From Coprinellus micaceus (Eukaryota; Basidiomycota; Agaricomycetes; Agaricales; Psathyrellaceae), in the NCBI GenBank assembly GCA_951394405.1, contig OX596336.1, forward strand, positions 3,348,001-3,412,000: 64,000 bases of DNA, read 5' to 3'. Made by a program: the position numbers and the translations under genes. Of the stretch, positions 33,902 through 45,238 are shown piece after piece (the first letter of the stretch is position 1; each line of letters begins with the position of its first letter). The notes under the pieces are model-generated. The model was not told the origin of the DNA. It was given only the letters and a program-made list of their open reading frames with translations, and did no database searches.

Positions 33902-35007
33902 ATGCACCTTCTATCCTCCTTGGTCCTCTTCACTGCCCTGGCGACGGCGAATCCCTTGGAGCCCCGTCAGTCATGCGGCACTTACACCGTGCCCAGTGTG
34001 CCTGGTGGATTTACGACCCGCAAATTTATCGACTTCTCGACCGCTACAGCTGGCCAAAACACCCAAACAGTTCTGGCGTACGCCTCTCAATCGGTCTCTC
34101 GTCGTGGCGCGGCTAACTCAAAGCCACTCCTCTAGAAATCAAGGGCTCTACATCAGTAACTGGGATATCCCTGACCCAGGTCACATTCCTCACACTTTCA
34201 CCCCAAACAACGTTAAATTGGTCAACGGCGCTCTGAGCTTGAAAGTCTCCGCGTACTCGGGCTCGGGCAACGTTATTAGCTCGGAAATCTTCACCGATGA
34301 GAACATTCGGTATGCCTCTGTGCGTACCGTTTTGAAATCCAGCGGCGTCCCTGGTGTTTGCGAGGGGATGTTCTTCTACAGTAAGGCTGTGTCTACCTCA
34401 CCTGTGACCTGAACTCAGTGTCGTGGTTGTAGAGGACGGCCAAGGCGAGATCGACCTTGAAATCCTGACCAGCACTACTTTGACAAGTAGCCCTAAGGTC
34501 GCTGCAGGATTCTGGACGACCAACCATGTAGGTTCAAACATGCTACCCTGGCATAAAAGTACCCTGATCTGCTGAATGTGCGTCAGAATCTCGCGAATGG
34601 ATCCAAGGTCAGCAGCGTGCATCCGTTCGGCTTCAACCCGTCAGCAGGCTTTCATGGTGCGTGAACTTTCCCCCAGAAACCTGGGGCTGCCGCATACTCA
34701 CCGTAACTCCAGAGTACCGAGTCGACTGGTCGCCCACTGCCACGAGATACTATGTCGATGGTACATACATTGGCCAGCTCACCTCGTTGGTACGCAGCTC
34801 ATTCCCGACCTCTAACCCACGGGGTACTGACCGCCTCTCTCACAGATACCTCAGATCACTGGCAGCTGGCTGTGGAATGCTTGGAGCAACGGCGATGACG
34901 GCTGGTCAGCTGGGCCTCCAACTACCGACAGCACCACTCTCATCCGGTCAATCGAGATTTATAAGGACTATGTCACCACTACGACAGGAACCGTGTGCCC
35001 GGTTTGA
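33902..35007 (+). CDS. Secreted GH16-family glucanase/transglycosylase-like protein
   Basis: Extracellular beta-jelly-roll enzyme of GH16, acting on beta-glucan or chitin-glucan links in related fungi. Exons 33902-34077, 34136-34380, 34433-34527, 34587-34656, 34713-34789 and 34846-35007 give 274 residues. Signal peptide at 1-16 (MHLLSSLVLFTALATA). The catalytic ExDxE motif is GEIDLEIL at the start of exon 3, with both acids and the Asp present. The substrate groove follows in FHEYRVDWSPTATRYYVDG and LWNAWSNGDDGW (aromatic strand). The protein ends at TGTVCPV, pairing with an N-terminal Cys after the mature start (PRQSCGTY). There is no GPI tail or carbohydrate-binding module. A diverged fragment of the same family lies at 58681-58910. 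Confidence 0.9.
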
Positions 35008-35122
35008 GGTTCATAGATAGGTCGGCACCCCATGTACTCACCCTCCGTAGTACATTCTCCCACGTAAGACCCGCCCCATTGCATAGAATCAAGTCGCGCA
35101 ACTTGCATATCCAAAGCCTTCG

Positions 35123-36763
35123 TCATCCTAGTACCCCCACTTGAGACCTCAAATATTCCTCCTCCCCTACACACAATAAGGCCAGCCCCTTGCACTTCGA
35201 ATAGATAGATCGTGCGATGACCTTGGTGTCCGCCCCTGTGGGTGGATGGGGGCATCTCTGAGGTGCCTGACGGAAGTCGGCGGGACCTCTCACCACGACC
35301 TTCTTGACCTCGGGGAATAATTTGATCAAGCCAATACAGCTCTGCCTGCTTTCCTCCAACCCCAACTCACCGGGCGAGCTGCAGTCGATATGAAGGGTGT
35401 CTACTGCAGAGAACTCGCTCGGGTCTTGTACTGCATTCCGCGTAGTGAGAGTGAGGAGGCGATAAAACGGAGCTTGGACCCCCACAGCTGACAGCCTCAC
35501 TGCGATGGGTATAGGCGCAGCTTTTCCAGCAAAGTGGCGCCGCACAGATCCAATGTCTCCGCTTATTGAGGGAGTGTAACTGGCTGTGGTATGCTCCTTG
35601 GAGTACAAAAGCTTGACACCCTTCAACCTAGGGGTCCTGGCTGTCCCAGGAAGAATATAGTCGATGAGCTGAGGGGAAATAGCAAGCCGCTCTAGGGGAG
35701 TGGGAATGCTGCAGGGTCGTACTGCAACTTCCGGGGGAGGTTGTGTGGAGAAGGTGTCATATCTACCCATGTCGATTGTTAGGTTCTTGAGGGCCGAAAG
35801 GTGGCGGAGGCTGGGGACGATATCCCTGATGATGCCCTCGTTTGCGTCGAGCACGGTAAAGGACTCGAGGCGCGTGAAACTCTTGAAGAGGGCTGCTAGT
35901 CCCTGGTCGGTAAAGTACAGGCCTGAGGAGGTGGTGAAATGGAAGGATAGGGTCAAATCGGTCAGGCCCCGGGAGAATAGGTTGGTCGCCCATTTCACTC
36001 CCGATGGATCGAAGAATAACACATCGGCGTTGAGTTTGGTAAGTCGAGGGGTACATCTGTCGGCCTTGCGGAATACTTGTGGACTGGACTTCCCAAATGT
36101 CCCACAGGTAAGGCTAGAGAATAGCTTTGACATCTTGAATCGTCGAGTTGGTCGGGAAAGCGCAACTGTCCACGGGCGCGTTGGCTGGTGGGCACAACGG
36201 ACCTGCAAGGTGTAGCACCCCTTCCGGATGATAAGGCGTACGAGTTCCTCCAATAGTGTGCCCAGGCCGTCGGGAAAATGTGTCCAGTCCCACAGCTTGA
36301 TGGTAACCTCCTCCAGCTGCCCCACTCGCGTTCAAGTTAGGAACTGAGTGAGGGGACCGAACACAGATGCCATTCGATCTTTCAATGGATCCCGAGGTGA
36401 TATTTCAGACCGGGCAGCACGTCGCATGGGTGCTGCGTAGATCATGACATGAAATCCTGGGGGAGGGTAGATCGTAACGTGCAGCTGCTTGATGCGAGCG
36501 TAGTTCTGCCTCCTTGCCAGCAGAGCAGCCAATGCATTGGCCGTAGTCCCCGGGGACAGTCTCTCAGGGACGTCGACTTCCAGTTCGCAGTAGGTGCCCG
36601 GGTCGAGTATGTTCTGACGCCGGAGGAGAGTTTCAACCCCAACTTCGTTGAGGAATGGGGAAAGTTCGGTGCACGAGAGAATGGTGTCGTTGTCCATTTC
36701 GTCAAGTATCTTGATAAGGAGCTCCCGTGGAAGTTGAGCGAACCCTCTTCGTTGGTGCGCCAT
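35123..36763 (-). pseudogene. F-box-like protein, paralog A, with in-frame stop
   Basis: Member of the F-box-like family that occurs several times in this window. The N-terminal motif is FAQLPRELLIKILDEMDND, followed by SCTELSPFLNEVGVETLLRR, as in the other copies. The frame runs from 36763 without introns, but a TGA stop (36334-36332) interrupts it after FGPLTQFL. It then continues in the same frame for 400 residues homologous to the paralogs (VGQLEEVTIKLWDWTHFP ... SKCKGLALLCVGEEEYLRS). Aligned with paralog C (FGRITEFLSQVDSLEAV) there are two extra codons around the stop. No plausible small intron removes it. So this is a recent pseudogene, a read-through gene or an assembly error. If functional, it would bind Skp1 and present substrates for ubiquitination (family inference). 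Confidence 0.7.
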
Positions 36764-37112
36764 GACGTAGAGCTAGGCTGCGATTTGTTATGCAATGCCC
36801 GTTTGACAGGGGTTGGATGGTGCGGACCTTACTTTTACTCTCGAGTTTCCCGGCGCCCTGCCCGGCGCGATGAGAATGAGGAGGAGGCTTGAAGTGGAAC
36901 TTTCAAAAGTCAGTGGAAGGGAGGGGGAGCACGTCCCAGAGGTTCGCGGCCGCCTCGTGTCTCCGCTTACAAAGTTACCATCCCCCATAAACAGTCATCA
37001 GCGGTCTGCTTTGAGGTATGACCGCGAACTTACAGCCCTTGTACTTGCAGCCCGGTCAAAGATTTAGTATACACTCGCGATGCCGTCACATTCTAAGCCC
37101 AAAAGCTTCAAG
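36764..37112. promoter_or_regulatory. Spacer between F-box-like paralogs A and B
   Basis: 350 bp: promoter of paralog A and 3' flank of paralog B. No other feature seen. Confidence 0.4.
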
Positions 37113-38900
37113 TTAAATCTCCACCAACGGTCGCAGATACTCTTCCTCCCCAATCCACAAACTCGTCAAATCCTTGCATCTCGAGTATGCAGGCTGCACT
37201 ATGGCCTTTGCCACCTCCGGAACCCTCGTTTGCTGGTGACTCCGTGGTATCCGAAAGTCCCTCACACCGCCCACCACGACCTTCTTCAGCCCCCCAAAGA
37301 ACCCAATTAAGTCGACAATGATCCCGATATTGTCTGGTCTCAGCCTGCACATGGCAGCTGGATGCAGTTCGAGGAAAAGGGTGTCGACCCACGGAAGGCT
37401 ACCCTGGTTTCGCGCCTTCGTGATCTCCAGGTCTTTGGCCAAGGGGAGTGATACGATGCTTCTCATGGAGGTGCGGTGATCCGTCTTCACCTCCCTTTGG
37501 CTCGGGAGGATACGATGGGCATCGCAAGCCAGCGCGACCGTAATGGAGATGGGGGCCTCGATCTTACTGAAGAAGTCGCGGACGGTTGCAACGCCGTCGA
37601 CGATGTGCTGGGCGTCGAACATGCCGAACGTCCCGTGCATAATTTCGAACTCCTTAAGATTCAAAGCTGTTACCGTTCCGATGAGCATATAACCGATGAG
37701 TTGTGGTGAAACTGAGAGGCGCTCGAGGCTGGCAGGGCAAAAAGGCGTTGCTGAGCCCTCTCCAAAGCCTGGAGGCAACTGGGAGGTGTTGAGGGATATC
37801 TTGAGGTGCTTGAGGGCGGTAAAAGGGCGGAGGCGCGGGGCGACAGCTTGGAGGTCTTGCGCGGTGAACCTCAGTAGGGCAAGTGACTCAAGGTGAGGAA
37901 CACCCTCGAGGATCGCGGCGATTCCTTCGGAGGTGAATAAAGGGGAGGAGTGGCTGCCCTTGCTGGAGACGGTCAAATCGGTGATTGGAGAGTGAAGCAG
38001 GAGGTTGGACGTCCACAGTATTGCGGACGGGTGGAAGAAGGTCGTGTCAATATCAAGCTTTGTGATTCGAGAGTGGAAGGCCGGGGGCGGGTTGGTGTTC
38101 AACCGAACGTGACCTTGTTGTGAGTGCTGAGCGGTCGAGCTGCCGAGGAACCCACACAGGGTTGAAAACATGCTCGATAAGCTTACTCCACGGGGAGGGG
38201 AAGGTTCGATTGGAACAGGGAATGACCAGTGCTTGCCCTTGAAGGGCACTTCTGGGCATTGAAATTCCAGGCTTGTGCATCCTTTCCGGATGATGGTATG
38301 CACGTAGTCTTCCAAAAGGGTGCTGAAGCACGCCGGAAACTCCGTCCAATCCAATACCCTGAGCGTCACCTCCCCCACTACTTCGACCCGTGCTAGAAGC
38401 TCGCCAAGGCGTTCGAAGGCCCACCGCAGTCTGTCTGGCAACGGATCGTCTCCTTTCATAAACGTCATCTCTTCGAGATCTCTTTGGCGGAACCGTTCAT
38501 CGTATTCCTTCGGTGGGCGAACTGTGCAGTACAAATGCTTGACATGAGGGTACCGGCGGTTGCTTGCAAGTAAAGCAGATAGGGCATCTGGGAGAGGGGA
38601 TTGGGATAAACTCCCAGGAACGATGGCTTGGACCTCGCAGTAGGCGGTGGGGTCGAGGACGTTATGCCGCTGAAGCAGGATGTCAACGCCTGCTGTCCTG
38701 AGGAAAGCCGAGATGTCGGTGCATGAAAGAATTCCTCTGTTGTCCGTCTCGTCGAGTATCTTGAATAGCAGCTCGCCCGGGAGCTGGGTGAATGTGCTGG
38801 GCGCTTCCATCCGAGTCTCTCTAGAGCAAAATGGACTGTCAATACCATAAACCCCCGAAGCAACGTAGCGCCTATACCTTGGTTTCCTCTCCCTAGACAT
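37113..38900 (-). CDS. F-box-like protein, paralog B
   Basis: Intact member of the local F-box-like family, 576 residues. Exon 1 is 38900-38878 (MSRERKPR) and exon 2 is 38820-37113. The 57-nt intron (gtatag...ctctag) is a multiple of three without a stop, so it could also be read through. The F-box-like motif is FTQLPGELLFKILDETDNR and SCTDISAFLRTAGVDILLQR at residues 25-65. The rest resembles a degenerate leucine-rich repeat array (LESLALLRFTAQDLQAVAP, FTALKHLKISLN). It ends CKDLTSLWIGEEEYLRPLV, a tail shared by all full-length copies. Predicted role is as a Skp1-Cullin-F-box substrate adaptor, by family only. Lies head to head with the phytanoyl-dioxygenase gene. Confidence 0.82.
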   Translation of the reverse strand: MSRERKPRYRRYVASGVYGIDSPFCSRETRMEAPSTFTQLPGELLFKILDETDNRGILSCTDISAFLRTAGVDILLQRHNVLDPTAYCEVQAIVPGSLSQSPLPDALSALLASNRRYPHVKHLYCTVRPPKEYDERFRQRDLEEMTFMKGDDPLPDRLRWAFERLGELLARVEVVGEVTLRVLDWTEFPACFSTLLEDYVHTIIRKGCTSLEFQCPEVPFKGKHWSFPVPIEPSPPRGVSLSSMFSTLCGFLGSSTAQHSQQGHVRLNTNPPPAFHSRITKLDIDTTFFHPSAILWTSNLLLHSPITDLTVSSKGSHSSPLFTSEGIAAILEGVPHLESLALLRFTAQDLQAVAPRLRPFTALKHLKISLNTSQLPPGFGEGSATPFCPASLERLSVSPQLIGYMLIGTVTALNLKEFEIMHGTFGMFDAQHIVDGVATVRDFFSKIEAPISITVALACDAHRILPSQREVKTDHRTSMRSIVSLPLAKDLEITKARNQGSLPWVDTLFLELHPAAMCRLRPDNIGIIVDLIGFFGGLKKVVVGGVRDFRIPRSHQQTRVPEVAKAIVQPAYSRCKDLTSLWIGEEEYLRPLVEI

Positions 38901-39307
38901 GGCTGTTTGGGCCAAGGGAGCGCTCCTACGTTTTCAATCGCCTCTATCCTGATAAGTATGCGGCAACCGGCGTCAGGTGAAACGCCTTGAGGCTTGAAGC
39001 GGCTTGAAGAGGCGATGATATGAATCGAAGGGGGTAAATGGAGTCGAGATTATACAGCATTTTGCCCTCATATAGCGCAGGGTTTATATACCCTGTCATT
39101 ATCGGTTGTATACGGGGCCTAGAAGGGGCATCGCGCAGCAAGGGGAGACAAGATGAATGGTGAGAGCAAGGTTCGAGGTGTGGGCCGATGCCCGGTGGGC
39201 CCCTATTTTGTATAGGCACTGATTTCGGTGGCGCCGGGCGCTATGTGTGATGTGCCCAAGAGGTCGTCCCCCTCTCTTCTGGCCGCCATTGCCTGACTAT
39301 TCAAACG
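38901..39307. promoter_or_regulatory. Divergent promoter, F-box-like B / PhyH-like gene
   Basis: About 400 bp shared by two divergent starts. It contains tatata-like AT stretches near 39078-39084 but no clear single TATA box. Confidence 0.4.
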
Positions 39308-40904
39308 ATGCCCGAATACTTGACTCAAGAACAAATCGACAAGGTGCACGCTTCGTAACGTGGTTACATCTCGCTGGTAGCTTACCTCCTATCACCTATC
39401 GCCACAGTTCAATCGGGACGGGTAAGCTCGAATATACAGAGCTATCGGCACTTCAGGGACCGCTAACGGTGGAATGCATCCCATACGGCGTCTTTCTCGT
39501 GGCAGGTACCTCGTAATCCCGTCGTTCCTGTCGCAGGATCAAACGACGGAACTGCTCCAGCGTTCCAAAGGCCTGCTGGATCAGTTCGATCCAGAAACGC
39601 ACCCCAAGGTACTTGGCTTGGTATCATGGTTCGCTAAATACTGACATCCGGTTTCCTCTGGGCCCCTCCTCGTCGGAAATGTGAAATTTCAGACCAAATT
39701 TACGACCGGGGACGATGACCACGTCGGGGATGATTACTTCTTGAGCTCGGGCGATAAGGTGTATGTCCTCGACGTCCCTCCGAGGTCTGGCTCCTTAGCT
39801 GTCCAAGTTGCTCACTTGTTCCCACCTATCTTCCTCGCAGTCGGTATTTTCTGGAGACGGATGCTCTAGGACCCGATGGCAAGCTTAACAGGGAGAAACA
39901 GAAGTCTGTTAACAAGATTGGACATGGTATGCTTACTGCAGCGGTGCCATCGTTGAGGTCGGCTCTCACGTACTCCCTTTGCAAGGCCTCCATGAATTGG
40001 AGCCAGCGTTTCGTCGTGTAACCCTGGAAAACGAGAGCCTCCGCTCGGTAGCCCGCGATCTCAAGTTCCACCATGATCCTGTCGGTATGTAGACTCGAGT
40101 CCTCTTATCACTGTTCGCGCCTCCAAAGGTAACGCTTTGATATAGCCCTTCAGTCGATGGTTATCACGAAGCAGCAGCAAATCGGTGGAGAAGGTACATG
40201 ACACCTCCTTCGCTTGAAGAACCCGACTAACGCTCCTTGTTCCCACCGCAGTCCCTGAACACAATGATTCGTGCGTATCTTCGCCTTTAATCTCTTCGTC
40301 CTGACACCCGAGTAACACCAAACCCTAGCACCTTTCTAGTAAGCACCTTCCCTTTCGCCTTTCTCGCATTCATTACCCTCTTCTACAGTACACGGATCCT
40401 CCAAGCGCCCTCGGCTGTTGGATCGCACTTGAGAAATGCACACCGTCAAACGGTGCCCTGTCGTTCCTCCCTGGGTCTCAGAAGACCGCACCAATCACGA
40501 AGCGATTCGTCCGCCTGGGATCTGGGAAGGGGACGGGCTTCGAAGCGCTTGTCCTGCCGGAGGAGGAGCAAGCCGTTCAAGAGCTATCGAAAAGCCAGCA
40601 AGATAAATATGTCATGGAGACGTGTGAACCGGGTGAGTACAGATACAGGCCCTTCTTTCGAAGAGGCGTGAGGAAGGCATGAGCTGATAACGATGTTTGT
40701 TGGGTAGGTGATATGGTCCTCATTCACGGCTCGGTCTTGCACAAGTCCGAGCGCAATACGAGCCCTAATACGCGGTTTGCGTACACATTCCATATGATTG
40801 AAAGCCCGCCATACGCGAAATATGATGAGAAGAACTGGTTGCAGCCGACGAAGGACATGCCATTCTCGAGGATCCTACCTGCGGGAGAAATCGTGGCCTT
40901 CTGA
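39308..40904 (+). CDS. Phytanoyl-CoA dioxygenase-like (PhyH/PHYHD1) enzyme
   Basis: Fe(II)/2-oxoglutarate oxygenase of the PhyH family, 307 residues. Eleven exons: 39308-39343, 39408-39421, 39506-39608, 39693-39760, 39841-39926, 39986-40084, 40146-40193, 40252-40270, 40329-40338, 40389-40632, 40708-40904. The N-terminus MPEYLTQEQIDK|FNRDG|YLVIPSFLS is typical. Metal ligands are His and Asp in PEHNDSTFLY, which is encoded across the 19-nt and 10-nt exons, and the distal His in LIHGSVLHKSERN, with the 2-oxoglutarate Arg a few residues later. The double-stranded beta-helix strands are LGCWIALEKCTPSNGALSF and FAYTFHMIESP. The active site forms only if exons of 14, 19 and 10 nt are spliced in, so simple gene finders could miss it. 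Substrate is unknown. Confidence 0.9.
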
Positions 40905-41645
40905 AGGGAAGCCGGAGAAGGCTGGGTGGGCATGGGTGGAGCGACGGCAACGTGAGTTTCAGGATGGGTGATTTCGATTTTTTTTTTGGGTACATTTCCG
41001 AATGTGAAGAGTAACAGCGGATCTACGGAGTATGGAGTATGTCGACGCGAGCAAGTATCTGTAGGAAGAGTCTTGTTAGGGCGATGATCATTGCGATACA
41101 TGGAGAGGTCAGAAAAGTTGGAAAACATTTGGTCTCATCGCCAGCGGCGGTCGAAGTGAGCTGAGTATATTTCTCATCGCGTCAAGGCTGAAATGAAAGC
41201 GATACTCACAAGAGTTGGACGGCGTCGACCTGGCGGAGGAGGAGGAAGAGATGAAGGGACGAGTCGAAAAAAAACGCGCTTTATAACTGTTGTAACGTGA
41301 CCAGCATCAGTGGATCACGACGCGGCAGCCAATGGGACTCCGAATTTTTGGACGGCTATGCATGGAACTGAAAGGTGCAGCTTGTTCGCCTCCACCGTGT
41401 CCTACCCTCTCCTCATCGCCCTTGACGACGCCAGGACAATAGAGTCGTCCTCGAGGCCCTTGTTCTCCATAGAGATCGCACAAGGCCAGCACGGAGCTCG
41501 TGGACGCGGCGTGCAATCGAGCTGTCGCCACCGCTTTCATTTATACCACATTCTCTTGGCCTAACCCCATCACGGCACCCTCACCCCAACTGCATCACCC
41601 ACTCAGGGAACTAGACCCGGAGGTCCTTTGCACTAGGCCACCACC
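40905..41645. other. Intergenic region PhyH-like to mitochondrial carrier
   Basis: 740 bp on a plus-plus junction, with a T9 run near 40979-40987 and an A8 run near 41267-41274. No supported gene. Confidence 0.4.
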
Positions 41646-43343
41646 ATGAGTGTCTCGACGCCAGCCAGCAGCGCTGGGTCGGCGTCTGCACCAGCCGCTT
41701 CGACGTCGAAGCAACAACTTCAACCCGATACCCCCGCCAATCCGCCTCTAGTGGCCAAGAAGTCGTTTGGTGCATTCCTTTCACCAGAGGTCGTCTCTTA
41801 CTTCATCGGTACGTCAAAATTTCCCCTGTATGAATGAAGGGGGGTTTGGAGCAAACCGTTGCGTTATCGTGCAGCGGGAGGATGTGCAGGGGCAGCATCG
41901 CGGACTGTCGTGAGCCCTTTGGAGAGGTTAAAGATCATTCAGTGAGTGTTTCGTTCGGTTACACCTCCTGGTCACCTCATTTGGATCGGGGAGCCCCGTG
42001 CGAGCTCACCCGAAACCGCCCTGCATTAATTTTCTTTCATTTCACCCTCGCACACCCGGACCTTACGGAACTTGTGCGAGGCTTGACGCCCAAGCATACA
42101 TTAAACCCACCGATCCCCAATACACGCATAATTCTCGGAATAGGGGCTTATCTCCTCTCTAGACAAGTCCAACCTCGCGATTCCAGCAACCAGTACAAAG
42201 GCGTATGGAGGAGTCTTATGCGGATGTGGCAGGAGGAAGGTTTCCGGGGCTTCATGCGTGGAAATGGGATTAATTGTCTTCGGATTGTGCCTTACAGGTG
42301 GGATCTGCTTTCATTATTTCTCCCATATCCAGGAGATTTACGTTGAGCGTCCAGCGCGGTCCAATTCACTACGTACGAACAGCTGAAGAAGTTCTTCACG
42401 GGTTATGGATCGAAGGAGCTCGACACACCCAAACGACTGGCAGCCGGAGCTTTAGCCGGTATCACCTCAGTCTGTACGTTTACCCTGCTCTGCTTCTACG
42501 GATCGAACTTCATCCCTCATCCAAATCCAGGCTCAACGTACCCCCTCGATCTCGTCCGTTCAAGGCTATCGATAGCAACAGCATCCGTCAACTTGACCGC
42601 CGTTCCTTCACCATCATTAGCAACCTCGTCCGCATCCGTGCCTCGAGTCGCACCCGCATTATCCTCAGGTTACCACACGTCTGCTCCCCTCCGCGCAACG
42701 CCGTCCTTACCATCCGCTTCAGCCTCAGCATCTCTCTCCTCTGCCGTCTCCTCTGCCGCCAAAGTGACCTACTCGCCGCGCGACTTGACAATGTGGGGCA
42801 TGACCCTCAAAGTCATGCACGAAGAGGGCGGTGTGCGAGCGCTCTACCGTGGGCTCATTACTACCGCTGTGGGGGTTGCGCCGTACGTCGGGATTAACTT
42901 TGCTGCGTACGAGTTCCTGAGGGGTGTTATCACGCCCCCGGGGAAGAGCAGCGTGACGAGGAAGCTGGCATGTGGAGCTATGGCGGGGTCGATTTCACAA
43001 ACGTTGACATATCCGTTTGATGTGTTGAGGAGGAAGATGCAGGTGGTAGGGATGCAGGGAGGGCACATCAAATACAATGGGGCAATTGACGCTCTGACGA
43101 GTATATTGAGGGTGGAGGGGGTCCGGGGGTTGTATCGAGGGCTGTGGCCCAATCTGCGTATGTCCTTCCCAGTAAGTATGTCCTAAGTGGATTGTACTAA
43201 TTACAAGTCGTGTTTAGTCAAAGTCGCCCCCAGTATCGCGACCTCATTCTTCACCTACGAGCTGGTGAGTCCCAAGTTTCTTTCGGAGGCAGTCTTCACT
43301 CTAACCCTTATTATAGGTCAAGGAGTTCTTGATCCCACCGTAG
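41646..43343 (+). CDS. Mitochondrial carrier (SLC25; CoA/adenine-nucleotide carrier-like)
   Basis: Inner-membrane solute carrier with three tandem repeats, 394 residues. Exons 41646-41808, 41875-41941, 42163-42297, 42355-42473, 42531-43157, 43218-43264 and 43317-43343. The three signature motifs are SPLERLKII, YPLDLVRSRL and YPFDVLRRKM. Matching matrix-helix motifs are GFRGFMRGNGINCLRIVP, GGVRALYRGLITTAVGVAP and GVRGLYRGLWPNLLKVAPS. This pattern (RGNGxNCxRIxP, IxTSFFTYE) is closest to the Leu5/SLC25A16/SLC25A42 CoA-ADP group, but that is judged by eye. The second repeat contains a 60-70-residue Ser/Ala/Pro-rich insert after NLTAVPSPSLATSS, unusual for carriers. The start ATG has a strong context (ccaccatg). 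Confidence 0.92.
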
Positions 43344-44366
43344 ACGACCCTGGCTTCACTGACACCTTCTGATCTCAATCTTTCTTGAATATATCCTGGA
43401 ATTAGAGTGGGCTTCTCTCAAACAGAGGCGAAGCTCCTAGAGGAGAAGAACAACGAAGAGAGAATCTGGACTATATATCTCATGTCGTGCGTACTACCCA
43501 TCATGCAACTGGCTACTCCTGCTTCTAGCTATCATCTTATCTATACCTCTGCTTTGTCTGTACATGCTAAGGGGGAGCGGGGTGGTTGGAGGAATGACGA
43601 ATGTAATGACTTTTTGAAACAATCTAATCGTTGATATACGGCTTGGGCTTCACCCTGGCGAGTTTTGTGGTTTAGGGTGCGTTCCTCTTGGCCTCTACTC
43701 CGCCTCTGTGGCTACCGTACTGACGAGGGGCATACCAAGCCAGTATTGAGGATGGGACATCGGATTGATACAAGACCACGACACGGCTAGAACGGAGGCG
43801 AGATACAGCCATGGTGTCCGTCCAACGCGCCACGATCTCAAACTGATCCAGAGCGCGTACCATCAGCATCGCAATTGGGTCATGGGCTGCCTGGGCTCGG
43901 GACTCATTGGATACATACCTATGCGTTCGAGCATAGACCGGAGCCCATGGTGCATAATGCCTCGCAGATACTATTTATTGCTCACCCTTCTAAGTAGGGT
44001 CACAGTTGACCGCCATCCCGATGCGGTCAGCGCTTCGGGCGCCTGCTCGGCGCTCATCAAACAAGATCAAGCGCCCATCACCTCGCAGCGTCCTGCCCAT
44101 CACCACCAGCAATATTAGCACCCAAGGCACAGCATCAACTACCAACATGGAGCTTAGTTTCAAGTGGTCACCTTTGTCTACGCAAGTAAGCATGCATAAC
44201 CCCTCGTTGCGGCATCAAAACAATATCACCTAACGAGGTTTCGACATATAAGGCCCGCGTCAATACAAGCGACCTACCCTCGGAGCTGTGGTTACTTTCC
44301 TTATCTTTCGAGGAACTGAGATCGTTGTCACCAGGGGGAGGATTCGATGTGCAGTCGGTGATGCAC
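43344..44366. other. Intergenic region before MITE
   Basis: About 1 kb of 3' flank and spacer after the carrier gene. No supported frame or RNA gene. Confidence 0.4.
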
Positions 44367-44368
44367 TA

Positions 44369-45055
44369 CTATTGATGACATAGTGATGCAAAAGGTCATA
44401 GTGTTGCAAAAACAGGTCTGAGGGGACCAGTTCTCCGATTCTGGTCATCTAAATTATACCAAAGTTCATGAATTTGCGTTCTGAGTACGCTAGTGAAGAG
44501 TTTACAGAAATCGGACTACTCCTCAGCTCAGGACTTCGTTATCTGTGCCAAATTCAACGCAAATTTGGTGAACTCCGTTTGCAAAACCAACCATGAGCTC
44601 TCCATAGGAGGGTAGGGATGGTATAAAAGGGCTCAGGGTATTTCAAACATGGTACACAACGTAGTACACCACTTATAGTAGGCATCCGCGATGGGAGGAC
44701 TCCAGGATAGGTGGAGGAGTCGCCGCGTGACGGGATGAGCGGAATCGTTTGAGCGAAATTTCCAACTCCGACAGGGAAACCGGCGAAATCGCGTCCCACG
44801 TCGTAACGCTGGCCTGCTGTTGGAGTGTGACTGCCGCCGATGCCGTCCGTCACATTTTTGCAACACTATGACTTTTGCACCTCTCTCCCGGAACGTCTCT
44901 GGCACAACGACACCTCCCCGGATTTTCCTGAAATTTCACAGAACGCTAACTCATATGTACGTCAACACGTCCACAAACTTTGAAAGGTCCACCCTTCGTT
45001 GTTCCTTCACCATCAGTTATTTTGCAAAGATTTTGCAACACTATGTCATCAATAG
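44369..45055. mobile_element. MITE-like element with TA target duplication, 687 bp
   Basis: 25-bp terminal inverted repeats with one mismatch sit at 44369-44393 (ctattgatgacatagtg...) and 45031-45055. The element is flanked on both sides by TA (44367-44368 and 45056-45057), as in Tc1/mariner-type insertions. The core catagtg[a/t]tgcaaaa occurs twice in direct order in the left arm (to 44412) and once more, inverted, at about 44855-44880. No transposase frame was found. The insertion ends about 180 bp before the start of the membrane-protein gene at 45239, so it occupies that gene's upstream region. It carries a tataaaag sequence near 44622. Confidence 0.72.
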
Positions 45056-45238
45056 TAAGTATTCGGCGTTTCTTTGCGGTTTATCGCCGCTTTTTGCGCT
45101 GCGACGGCAGCATGGCAGTTGAGCTTGATCTCAGGCCCAGCACTTATATTGGCTTGTCTTGCGTCTATGTGCGCCATTTCTCCCCCACCGACGATCCTCT
45201 ATCAAGGGGCCATTTTCTGCTCTTCTACTTAGCCGACG

